This document shows, in pieces, positions 52,010-62,210 of a DNA stretch of 64,000 bases. The position numbers and the translations under genes are program-made. Source of the stretch: Rotaria sp. Silwood1. Its lineage: Eukaryota; Rotifera; Eurotatoria; Philodinida; Philodinidae. The notes under the pieces were generated by a model that saw nothing but the letters and a program-made list of their open reading frames with translations, made no database searches and was not told the DNA's origin. The stretch is taken from contig CAJNOP010000230.1 of NCBI GenBank assembly GCA_905250075.1, forward strand, positions 82,297 to 146,296, in the 5' to 3' direction. Position 1 is the first letter of the stretch. Every line of letters begins with the position of its first letter.

Positions 52010-53113
52010 ATGAATACAACATTAAATAATATTATCATAACTACAATTCATTGTAGTCTTTATCGTTTTTTTGGTTTAATTTTACTTCTTACTTCTTTCA
52101 TCAATTTATTTATTAGTTGTCGTTATTTTATTAATCGATATTTTAATAAAACAAAACATTTTATTATTAATCGTACATCACCAATTATAATTGGAATGTT
52201 ATTTAGTTCCATGTTAGTTATATTTACTGCTGTTCCATTAGTTATTATACAATGTTTTACTTGTCATGCTTATTTATCATATGAAATTATATGTACAATA
52301 CATGGTTTTGTATGTTTTTCTACTGGACTTTTTAATATGTAAGTTATGATTGAATAAAATAAAATAGAAATTATGTGTGTGTGTGTGTATTTTGTTTTAA
52401 TTTAAAGGTATATTGTAGCATTATTATCATTTTCACGTTATCTAAGTATTCTTCATAAACGAAGTTGGCTTAATCGATTACTAGAACAACATTACGAATT
52501 AAATGTATTATATTGTGCATTATTAGCTATTTGTTGGACATTACCACCAGTATTTGGTATTGGAAATAAATATGTACGTGAAGGTGTTGGTTTTTATTGT
52601 AGTTTAAATTGGAAAGATCCATCGATTTATTCACGTATTTATTTAATATCTGTTATTTTTTTTAATTATTTTATACCATTAATACTTCTTCTTTATTCAA
52701 ATCTTCGTGTTTATTTTACTCTTCATTATTTATTAAAATTATCTAAAAGTTCAAAATATATATCATTATCAAAGACACATAGTCAATCAAAAAATTCTAT
52801 TATGAATGATAGAATATCATTAGATATTGATTTAAATCGATGTTTACCAGATATACGATTTGAAGAAACAACAAATCGTTTACAAAGATTAAAAATCGAT
52901 CGACGTTATGCACTCATAACAGCTATGATTGCAGCTCAATATCTTATCACATGGACTCCATATACATTTGTTGAAGGATTAAATGTGATTGGACGAAATA
53001 CATTTATTCAACGTAATCCATTTTTACCAACACTTTGTGGATTATTAGCAAAATTATCACTTATTCTCAATCCACTTATATTGATCTATTCAAATAAAAT
53101 GACTGAAACATAA
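52010..53113 (+). CDS. Opsin-like class A GPCR, 2 exons, 344 aa
   Basis: Exons 52010-52338 and 52408-53113 are joined across a 69-base intron inside TM3. Seven hydrophobic segments are visible. Opsin-like marks are: Cys95 at the start of TM3, exactly 25 residues before Arg120 as in rhodopsin; an extracellular loop 2 reading YVREGVGFYCSLNW with Cys174 and a Glu six residues earlier (the position of the rhodopsin E181 counterion); ITWTPY in TM6; and Lys325 in TM7 within LLAKLSLILNP, the position of the retinal Schiff-base lysine followed by NP. Departures from the family are SRY in place of E/DRY (Ser119) and NPLILIY in place of NPxxY. The C-terminal tail is very short (about 8 residues after TM7), with few phosphorylation sites. 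The third intracellular loop is long and basic. Likely a photoreceptor or retinal-binding sensor; opsin subclass and G-protein unknown. A non-opsin GPCR with a chance lysine is the alternative. Confidence 0.75.
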
Positions 53114-56071
53114 AAAAGAAAAATCGTCATTTTTGTAAGCTATTAAGATTAATACGCAACAAGTCAATAAAATCTTATTTTAAAATAATTTCTTTTTTGA
53201 CAAAATAAAAAATATTCATGTAAATGCTTTTGTATTATCTAGGCTTCTATAACGGAAAAATTCTTTCCTAATAGTGTAATGATATTTATAATTATGTTCT
53301 ATAATAAGACTATTATGTGTATTGCGAACTTATCGTGATACAGGAAAATAGAATGAACTTAATAACTCAAAAACTAAATTATAAAAAATTAGTCAAAGAA
53401 ACGTAAGAAAGACCTTATGTTAATGTAACACAAATGATGATAAGATGAAGAAGTCACGAAAATTATATCTTATTATGATTCAAGTTTCAATTGTAATATA
53501 TGAAGTAAAAATAAGATGAGAAAACCTTATAAAAGATGATTATCCTATTCATCATTCAAATATACGCATTATCAAAAAATACTTCTCTTTTTTTATAAGC
53601 ACAAGATCACTCTCTAATCATAAATATCGATCCTCTTCTAAAAAAATGATGTTGTTCATAGATAGAAGTTGATATTAACTTTAAGAAGAAAACTCTTGAT
53701 GAAAATTGTTAATCATTATGTATTAAAAATAAGAAAGCTTTTTTTTAGATTAATAGAAGTCGAAAAATCGAATCTTAATTATTTTAGAACAAAATTAAAT
53801 TAACAAAAACTTGATTGTCATTGCATTGTTTTTTGAAAGTTAAGACAACATTGAATATATTATTAACGAAATGAAAGATGATATTCATTATGTTGAATAG
53901 TATATATTAAGCTCTTTATTTGAAAATCTTAAAGTTTATGAGATATACGTTTATAATTAATAAATGTTAACTTTAAGGATCAACCTTTCCGAAGTTATGA
54001 CACTTTCAAAGTAGATAGGTCTGGAGAAGTAAATCAAAAGTTATGATTCTCTAATGTTTCCATCAGAAAGAGATGGAGATTGCAAGGATCGAATATGGCT
54101 GGAACTTTTCTCCTCTACAAAATTCAATATTTCATTTTTTCGAATCGCAACTTTTTATGAGAACTAAATTCAAATCGAGATTTTTTTTTTCCTTTCAAAA
54201 ATATTGTTCCTTGCTCTCTGGAACTGGAAGTATCGTCACAAAACGTGTTATTTCTTATTATTTTAAAATGTTACCGATTTTTGTAATTCTTTTGTTCTAA
54301 CATTAATTTTGAGAAAAACTACAAAACAAAAAAAATAATTTTTTTCTCTCTTGCTCATGTTAAATTATTATAGATTATCATTTATTACGCATGAAATATG
54401 AATATGAAGAATTGTTTCTAAGAAATATTAATAAACAAGATAAATTCACTAGATTGTCACGTAAATTTTTCATACCAAAATTGTAAAAGAAATTGTTTTA
54501 TATAAGAAAAATGGAATCCTCTTAAAAAGTACACAATTCAGTTTTTGATTTATCTGTTAAATTTTTCTCAACTATTCATCAATCATGATGTATATATTTT
54601 CTTAGTGTAGTTTTTCATTTGAGTAAAAACGAGAGAACATGAATGCCTAGTTTATTTATACAGGATAAAAGAAGGAACAACAGAGAGTATCTGATAAATG
54701 AGAGAAAAGAGAAGAGCAAGCAGCATATATGCCAGCGTCCAATTCAAGATCCGAGATTGAACTAGTCCAAACTTGAATCGAGGAAAACTTTGAAATCAAA
54801 AATCAATTTTGGTCTTAAAAGGTAAAACACGATGAATTTGTTGTTGCTTAGCATAGGGAAATTGTTATATTCTATCTATTTTTGGATACACTTCTTAATC
54901 ATCCTATTACCTAATCATCCAGAAATGCAATAAGGACGTAGCTCATTCATCATAGAGAGCCGTTATTGATACATGGTCTGTGATCGTATATCAACAACGT
55001 CTATCTAAGTCTGTAGCGTTTCTATTATTGCGTCTGTCACGGTCTTTAATGAAGGAAAGACATTGCTAAGGATGTCTGTTAGGCTTATAATGTGTCGCTG
55101 CTAAGATCAATGTCACGTCTGTGTGTGTGAGGGAAGGGCTCTAAATTTTTAACCCTATAATTTTAACACTCCTTTTAGATTATGTTTCACAAGAGAGAGA
55201 GTTCCTCTCAACAACAGATAGTTGAGTATCATCTGACTAAGTTCTTATTTATTCAGCAAAATATATAACCAAGACATGTATAAAAAATTTTCATCCTGCG
55301 AGAGAACATAAGTAAACATGAAACTATGAAGAACGTTTGTGACGTTCTATATGATGATCAGCAATAAAATCAATAGATAAGCAATGGCTGAGGATACAAT
55401 GATCATATTGATGATAACATTGCATCAATGAACTAATCTGCATTGTTTGTTTAAGGCTTTCAGTTGATCATTAATATCCACCTCGTTCTATTGTTTACCT
55501 TCTTCAATTTTTATCTTGAATCTTTCATTTATTAACCTATGTACATCAAGTAAAATTTCTTACAGAGAGAAAAAGATGATTATGCTATTAGTTTATTGTT
55601 CACGGTTCGAGAACAAAGAAGGTTGATCAAACCTTCGATGATATCAACAATGAACATGATGTGAGCATTTCGATCCAATGCTGTTGGTGGACATATGTCT
55701 CTGAAGACATTTTGCAAGGAACAGCTAAACTGAAAACAATTTGCTTTGAACCAAATACAAACTGCTGACGGGGCAACATCTTGGAATCAGTTGGACTACT
55801 AACGAACGAAGCCAAGGTTATGCCTTTTAGAGAGGCACATGAAAGAATATGATATGGAGCGGAAGAGCTAAGAAACAGTGTTGCCAGCTCAAGTATGATG
55901 CCCAGCTGTGGACTTTTTTACAATGGCTTACCGATTTCGTTCGACCAATCAAATATGAATAAAGAAAACTTACCTGACAAAAATTTCAGAAATATTCAAA
56001 TATAGATATTTGTCTACGTCGTATTATTTTACAGCATACTACGATGAGTTGATTTTCTCTTAAGCCACGAT

Positions 56072-56410
56072 CGACATTTGGCAGTCTGTGCACTTCTTAA
56101 AACATCAAATAGTGACCATCCATGTGATGCTACATTAAAACGCATATTGTATTTACATGAATTTCGAAAAGCACGGTCATATGAAGGATTAAATTTATCT
56201 GATGTGCAGTAGTTTTATGAAGGTGAAAATAATAAAACGAAGAACATCATGGCGAAAACAGTTTCCACTTCCCTGATCACAATCATTGCGTTTCGCACTC
56301 AAAGCATTTGCGATGAAAATCACACTAGAGAAATGCAAAGTACCTTACTCTTGAGTCCCTACTGCAGTCGGAGTTTCGAAACAAAGATCACTTTAAAAAA
56401 TCGATCCTGC
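56072..56410 (+). pseudogene. Degraded coding fragment of unknown family
   Basis: A continuous frame reads DRHLAVCALLKTSNSDHPCD... with protein-like composition, is broken by TAG at 56210-56212, and then stays open to about 56410. No start, splice structure or family is recognised. Judged a remnant because of the internal stop and its position among repeats. Confidence 0.3.
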
Positions 56411-56488
56411 TAGGACATTTGTTCTATTTTTACTAGTGATTGATTTTACTATCTTTGCAGCAAGACAGTCAGTAGATACAATAGCTGA

Positions 56489-56654
56489 CGGGTGTGAGCG
56501 AGCATGTGTACATGTGGACCTTTTCCTCTTCACCATCCTCACACTCACACTGTCCACATCCATACATGAACAACCCCATTACACATTCACCTCCGCATCG
56601 TGTGGGTTAGGTTTGTGCCTCTTATCACCCACACTCTTACACTCATACGATGCA
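56489..56654. repeat. Decayed head-to-head telomere-like array pair 1
   Basis: A short G/T-rich segment (GGGTGTGAGCGAGCATGTGT and on, 56490-56518) is followed after a T/C spacer by a C/A-rich segment (CACACTCACACTGTCCACAT and on, to 56654). The units are diverged from TGTGGG/CCCACA, and a short GTGTGGGTTAGG stretch interrupts the second half. Weakest of the four pairs. Confidence 0.4.
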
Positions 56655-56697
56655 TGTCAGGCTGTCTTTCATTCTAGAGTGTTTATGCCAACATCAA

Positions 56698-57153
56698 ATG
56701 GCCTCTGGAGTTCGTCGTCTTAATGAACGACAACGTTTTGACGACATTAATGAAGAACCTGACAAACCCTTACCTACCTTGCCGATGTCCGTTACTTGAG
56801 GAAAAGGAATACAATCATTACGTGAATGTGTGGAGCCTGTTCTTACTTTAAACCTAGTTGAAGATTTATTAAAAAAAGTAACATATTCATTAGAGAAATC
56901 TAAACATCCGAAAGACGGTCTTACACAAGATCAGTCTGCTGCATTATATCTATACTCACTTCAAACTTCGTTTTACACGAAGTTTATTGATGCATTACGT
57001 GATGAAAATCGCACAAAAACAGTACCCTTTTATGACTATTATAGGTTGTTCATGTCCGCCCTAAACAAATTACCATCAATTCAAGATAACATGTGGCGTG
57101 GTGTTACTGCTAGCCTTAGCGATCAATATAGATCAGGTAGCATTCATATATAG
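56698..57153 (+). pseudogene. Truncated arginine ADP-ribosyltransferase-like gene copy
   Basis: One frame runs from ATG at 56698 to a stop at 57151-57153 but is broken by TGA at 56797-56799; from 56800 on it is open. The segment with DGLTQDQSAALYLYSLQ, YYRLFMSALNKLP and NMWRGVTASL resembles the N-terminal half of ART (PF01129-type) domains, with the Arg of the WRGV block matching the first residue of the R-S-E catalytic triad. The frame ends just after this block, where telomere-like repeats begin within 60 bases, so the S and ExE parts are missing. The family transfers ADP-ribose from NAD+ to arginine; this copy should be inactive. The internal TGA could instead be in a short intron, but no good splice pair was seen. 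Confidence 0.6.
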
Positions 57154-57211
57154 CATGCTTCTAGTTCATGTTCAGATCAAGTACATGTTACTAATGCGTT
57201 TCTCAACAAAA

Positions 57212-57378
57212 GGGTGTGGGTGTGGGTGTGAATGTGCATGTGGGTGTGAGTTTGGATGTGGATGTAGGTGTGGGAGTGAGGGTGGGTATAGATGTGGGTG
57301 TGGGTTAGGGGGTGGATGTGCATGTGGGTGTGGGTGTGGGGTGTGGATGTGGATGCAGGTGTGGGAGGGTGTGTGTGT
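57212..57378 (+). repeat. Degenerate TGTGGG array, G-rich strand on + (pair 2, left arm)
   Basis: About 165 bases of GTGTGG/GTGTGGGTGT units with scattered A and C substitutions. TGTGGG is, to my knowledge, the telomeric repeat reported for bdelloid rotifers. The array resumes for about 20 bases after the hAT-type insertion (58001-58020). Confidence 0.7.
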
Positions 57379-58000
57379 CAGAGATGGAACCGGTCTAGTT
57401 TTTTTCAGACCGGTATCGGTCCAAAACAATAAGACCGGACCGACCGATCTACCGGTCTAGACCGGCAAAACCGATCTATCAGTAAAACCGGTCTAGATCG
57501 GCAAAACCGGTCTACCGATAAAGCCGTTTAGATCGGTTCATCGACCGAAACAGATTTACCAAACAAAGTTGATCTGATCGGTCTACCGGGCAAAACTAGC
57601 CTACCCTTACTAAACAGGATGCTGATGATACGTCAGTTTATAAAAGAAAAACCGACGTACCGACAAAATATCGGGCTTTAGACAACAGGCTAAGGCTTGA
57701 AATGAAGCCTTGTTTTATAGTGAACTCTCTTGAGGGCTACCTTCGTACTTTCACGCATACTAACATAATGTTTTCTCGTTGATAACAATAGTCTCACTGA
57801 TGAGTATTTTGAAAATTTTTTTTAAAATAAATTCCTATGTGATTAGCGGAACTAGTCTTGGTGCCAGTTGTTTTTTCATATAATTACCATCATAGAACGG
57901 GAAAGTGAGAAATATAGACCGGTTTAAACCGGTCGACCGGTCGATCCAAAGTCCAGACCGGTACCGAACCGGCCGATTACCGGTACCGGTTCAATCTCTG
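57379..58000. mobile_element. Non-autonomous hAT-type element, 622 bases, with 8-base target duplication
   Basis: The left end CAGAGATGGAACCGGT and the inverted right end CAGAGATTGAACCGGT match at 15 of 16 positions and begin with the hAT-type CAGNG. Both sides are flanked by GTGTGTGT (57371-57378 and 58001-58008), the 8-base duplication length of hAT transposons, although the host is a GT-rich repeat and could supply this by chance. Subterminal zones (about 57390-57560 and 57918-57990) are dense in ACCGGT/CCGGTCTA motifs in both orientations, a usual arrangement for transposase binding. No transposase frame is present. Confidence 0.75.
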
Positions 58001-58035
58001 GTGTGTGTAGATGTGGGTGTTGTTTTTTCTTTCAG

Positions 58036-58174
58036 CCAGCCACACCCACACCCACCTACACCCACACCCACCCACACCCACACCCACCCACACCCACCCA
58101 CACCCACACCCACCCGCACTCACACCCACACCTACACCCACCCACGCCCTCACCCACGCCCTCACCTACACCCC
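58036..58174 (+). repeat. CCCACA array, C-rich strand on + (pair 2, right arm)
   Basis: About 140 bases of CACCCA/CCACAC units, fairly pure, starting about 16 bases after the last TGTGGG-type unit at 58020. With the left arm it forms a head-to-head (G-rich then C-rich) junction. The translated frames here are only T/H/P repeats. Confidence 0.75.
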
Positions 58175-58504
58175 GAACATTCGACATTTTGGTATAATAA
58201 AGTTGATACTCTTGGAGGTTTGAAAACAGATAACATTCGTATTCAGCGAACATGGAATAAAAGAAAAGAGTTTACACGCATTCGATATCACCGACGTACA
58301 TGGATCCATCGCCCTTTCGAATGCATGAAAGATACAAGACTCAATTGTCTTATATTTCATGACTTTGGTTTTTTACTTCTGGATACTGTAAGATATTGTT
58401 GTCACTATTAATTGAATTCTATTCTTTGTCTTAAAAGTATTCTGTACTCAATACCAAATACAACACTATAACGATTATTTTTGTTCTCTTTATGATAACT
58501 TGAA
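58175..58504. other. Spacer between array pairs, possible coding remnant
   Basis: A frame continuing from the array reads KVDTLGGLKTDNIRIQRTWN... with protein-like character to a stop at 58409-58411. No family is recognised and no start outside the repeat is apparent. Confidence 0.3.
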
Positions 58505-58576
58505 TGGGGTGTGGGTGCAGAAAAAAGGAATATTCACACCTACACCTACTCGAACCCGCACCCAGCCACCCCACCA
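58505..58576. repeat. Head-to-head telomere-like array pair 3 (short)
   Basis: GGGGTGTGGGTG (58506-58517), an A-rich spacer of about 18 bases, then CACACCTACACCTACTCGAA and CACCCAGCCACCCCACCA to 58576. Same G-rich-then-C-rich order as the other pairs. Confidence 0.55.
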
Positions 58577-58948
58577 TTTTTCTTATGAATTAAAACTCTG
58601 ACTAGTGTTTTATCGTCGATAAAATGTCAGCCTGATCGGTAAGAGCAGAGTGGAGAATATTTGAATTTTTATTGTAAAGTCATTTATGAAACACCTGGTA
58701 GTAATATGTTTTCACATAAAAGTAGGTATAAATATGCTGTCGATAGGCATATTTATTGTAGCAATGCAAAAAGGTAATGAAATAAACTCTGAAATCACTT
58801 ATGAAGGATTGAGCTCTTGGCTGAGAGTTACTTAGGGGTAGTCAAAAGTAGTGGTAGAGATATCTTATTTTCGCATAGGAGACTTGAAGAAATTTTCTTT
58901 TTTTATGAGGTGATAGAGAAAACGAAGCTCTATTATTCTGTGCTATTT

Positions 58949-59197
58949 GAGTGTGTGGGTGTAGGTGTGGATATGTTTTGAGAGAGTGGATGAATGAAAG
59001 AATCAGAAGCACGTCTACACCCACTCCCACACCCTCCCACACCCACACCCACACCCACACACCCACACCCACACCCCACACCCACCCACACCCACACCCT
59101 CCCACACACCCACACCCCACACCCACCCACACCCACACACCCACAGCCACACCCACCCACACCCACACACCCACAGCCACACCCACCCACACCCGCA
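58949..59197. repeat. Head-to-head telomere-like array pair 4
   Basis: A G-rich arm of about 22 bases (GTGTGTGGGTGTAGGTGTGG, 58951-58970), a spacer of about 43 bases with AGAGAGTGGATGAATG, then a C-rich arm of about 180 bases of CCCACA/CACCCA units (59014-59196). A 36-38 base higher-order unit ending CACACACCCACAGCCACAC recurs near 59127 and 59165. Confidence 0.7.
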
Positions 59198-60219
59198 TGG
59201 ATGCGCGTTTTACATTCTGACTGCACTTATATGCTATTTAAAGTTGCTTTTAGTGGCATTCGGACATAATTTTGTTCCACGTTGTATTTGTAAACAACTA
59301 TATCATCGGGTTTGAGTTACATTTCGAGTCTTTTGTTTTTACAATTTGTCACCTAGTTGTGCTCCTAATAAGATTACGTGAGAACTAACATTGAACTTCA
59401 TTTTTCAATTAAAGTAAACATTTTTGCTTAGCTTTTAATCCCTCGAAGATGGGAATCACATATATGTAGTTTGGTTCTGAATCACTTTTTAACTGACTTA
59501 TGAATATCTTTAATGATATTTTTCTGTTGTCTTTCAGAACAGTGGTTATGGGCTTTTGTTGTTCTCATTGCCGAACGTATTTCTTTTCTCTTTCTGAAAG
59601 AATGATTCACACATTCCATGAGAATCTTACCTTGCAACTTCGTCGAGTTTCATTTTCTCAAAACCAATCCCATCTCCAAGGAATAATGTTTTTTCTTGAA
59701 ATTTAAAATGCTACGTTTAACGTATATGTTATACCAGAGCAAAGTTGATTTTGTGAAAAATAGTGGTGGTGGTGACATATCAGGAAATAATGTTGTTTCA
59801 ATGTTGTTTTCCAATGAATGATCTCTATGTGTCAAAGGTGATACGTTTCCTCACTAATTTCTACTTCACAGCCTACTAGGTCTTCATGAATTAGTACGAC
59901 GGATACAAACATGATGAAATTTCTAGTTTGTACTTATTTCTTCTTATCTTCTATCTTTGATGCAATGCTAGTCAGTGACATATTAAGTTGCAGATTATTA
60001 AGAATAGTCGTATTAAGAATTGGAAATCCAATAAAACTTTAATACGTCATCGTAATAATTTGATATATAGTTTTCATTTTTTTTTTTGAATGAAAAATGA
60101 GTAGTTTAGTTTACTGTTCCATTCCTACTAACCTATATTTTGATGAATGAGTTTCCATTCTTGATGGCACGCTGTACATTCATAGCTAGAGACGCGTTGA
60201 CATGTATCTTATTTATATA
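59198..60219. other. Intergenic, no gene seen
   Basis: Mixed-composition DNA right of the arrays. Short frames at 59.5-59.8 kb have no recognisable domain. Confidence 0.45.
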
Positions 60220-60495
60220 AAACAAAAAACCCGCATTTAAACGCATTACTGGAACTTAAAAGCATCCAATGCATACAAAGTAAGCGCATTCAAACGCAAC
60301 AGTAAAATTAATCGCGTTGAAACGCGTGTAAAAACTAATTTGAACTAGTTTTGATGCATTCTAATCGCGAAACGCGTCTAAACGTAAGCAAAACTTTGCA
60401 ACGCGTTCAAACATCCATATGGTGAACGCATTTCAGTGCGTTTGGAGGCAGTTTCAATTTTGAGACGCGTTTAAACGCGTCAAAAAAAGCGTTTC
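60188..60495. mobile_element. CGCGTTT-rich palindromic element
   Basis: A block with many copies of AACGCGT/ACGCATT-like motifs in both orientations, including a perfect 18-base palindrome GACGCGTTTAAACGCGTC at 60464-60481 and a related CGCATTTAAACGCATT near the left end (60232-60247). CpG-rich motifs stand out from the AT-rich surroundings. The layout resembles the subterminal-motif arrays of the two other miniature elements in this window (ACCGGT at 57.4-58.0 kb, CCGCG at 44.9-45.1 kb), but no terminal repeat or target duplication is certain. Confidence 0.45.
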
Positions 60496-60505
60496 ATGGT
60501 TACAT

Positions 60506-60955
60506 GGGAGAGATATGGATGAAGCACTTCTCTTGGGAAAATAGCCATTTCTAATGGAAAAAAATTCATTTCTACTCGACGTAGTCCTTAAGAAGAAAAA
60601 ATAAAATGATCTATTTCTCTCTAAGTGTTTTCGACTTCTGCTTCTGCGTGGAGATATGTATGAAGCACTTCTCCTGGAAAAATAACCAATTCTAATAGAA
60701 AAAATAAATTTCTCCTAGAAACATCCCGTAAGAAGAAACAATAAAGTGATCCATTTCTCTCTAAGGCTTTTGGACTTCTGCTTGTGAAGGGAGATATGGG
60801 TGAAACACTTCTCTTGGGAAAATAACCATTTGTAATAGAAAAAATCCATTTCTACTGGACGTAGTCCTTAAGAAGAAAAAATAAAATCATACATTTCTCT
60901 CTGAGTCTTTTGGACTTCTGCTCGTGAGTGGAGACATGGATCGAGTGATTCTCTT
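60506..60955 (+). repeat. Tandem repeat, unit about 140 bases, about 3.2 copies
   Basis: The marker AGATATGGATGAAGCACTTC and its variants begin at 60511, 60652, 60792 and (AGACATGGAT) 60932, so the period is 140-141 bases. Units also share GACGTAGTCCTTAAGAAGAA and TTTCTCTCTAAG followed by TTTTGGACTTCTGCT. Copies 1 and 3 look closest to each other. No long open frame is conserved across copies. Confidence 0.75.
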
Positions 60956-62210
60956 TGTTATTGTTCTTTTTCGCTTGTAGTAATATGGTCGAATGAATGT
61001 GGTGTGTTGATAGAAAAGCGTTTCTTCCGACTTTATGTGGTTGAAGTATTTCTGCTTGAAATGGAACAATTTCTCTTTGGTAGAGGGGATATGGCCCAAC
61101 CCTCGTGTGAAAGATAACAAAATTTTGCAATCGATCAATTCTTAATCAATTCAGGAGGAGATCGCCCAGTACTAGCATAAACGGAATATTACAAAGTTGC
61201 GCCTAATGTTTATTCCGGTTACTCTTGGAGTAACTCGACTACAGTAAATAGATTAAGAATTGAATTCAAAGTTGTTGTGACATCTTATCGGTTTCTCATG
61301 AAACTTATATTGGAAATGTAAGAACAACTAGCGCGTCAAAATGATGGATCAACCATATGAAGAAAGTCTTCAAGTATTGAGATTGAATTCACCAACGTTG
61401 AAAATAGTATTTGACTTTGAACTCAATCTTTATTTCAGTTAATCGAGTTTGGATCGATGCTTGAGATCACAGTTTTTCGAGCTCTATCTATGATAAAAAT
61501 TTGATGGAAAACGATTGAAGTTTACCTAGAGTTTCACATGTCTCTGGACTTCTGATGGACACTGGATTTTCAAATCAAATAAAAAAACAACAACTACAAA
61601 ATACTGAAAATAGATATATAGTACATGTTCAGCAAAAGTTCATATAATTTTGAGTGATCACAGTCGCTCTGCAGAGAAACAAAAATATTCGCTTTTTTAT
61701 CTCTTGACTTGGTATCATCTTTGTTACTTTCAGACTAGATATTGTTTTTTTCCAACTTTTCTCCAGCCAACATTCTATCATTTTGAGATAGGTTGATTGC
61801 ATGAGCTAATTTTTACATATGGACAAAATAAGTATTCTCGATAATTCTATAATAAAAATATGATTAGATTGATTAGCTTTGTCACATGTTAAAAGATTAA
61901 TGTCCATCCTTCTAATCGATGAGTCATATAGATAAGAAGATATTTTTTGTATTCTTTTTTCACAAAGGATTAAAAAGTGACTCACTTTTCTAGGTATAGA
62001 ATGCATTCTCTTATGACTCATTCATTGTCATATTAGGAAATATTTCTTACGGTGATTCATCAAAAAAGTTCATTCTTGTTTCTGTAAAAGAATAAATCTT
62101 TTCTGTTGCATTCAACAATATTGCCCGTTAAAATATATGAATGACTGAATTTAGCTTTTTAATCTTTTTTAACTACATAAAAATACATATTTTCAAAAAA
62201 AAGGGTTCAA
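60956..62210. other. Intergenic, no gene seen
   Basis: No supported gene. The end nearest 62211 is the 3' side of the RING gene. Confidence 0.45.

Larger units (their letters stand above)
53114..56697. other. Intergenic, degraded sequence with coding remnants
   Basis: After the GPCR the DNA is AT-rich to about 54.6 kb and then becomes more mixed in composition. No intact gene is seen. A decayed frame is listed separately at 56072-56410, and the first G-rich/C-rich array pair lies at 56489-56654. Confidence 0.45.

Noticed and set aside
55627..55815. 62-codon minus-strand frame
   Set aside because: No recognised motif, no neighbouring exon in phase, and it sits in a degraded region; support too weak to call a gene.
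57098..59269. Many long frames on both strands encoding G/C-, H/P/T- or V/W/G-rich proteins
   Set aside because: They are translations of the hexamer arrays in every frame; simple-repeat DNA without stops gives such frames automatically.
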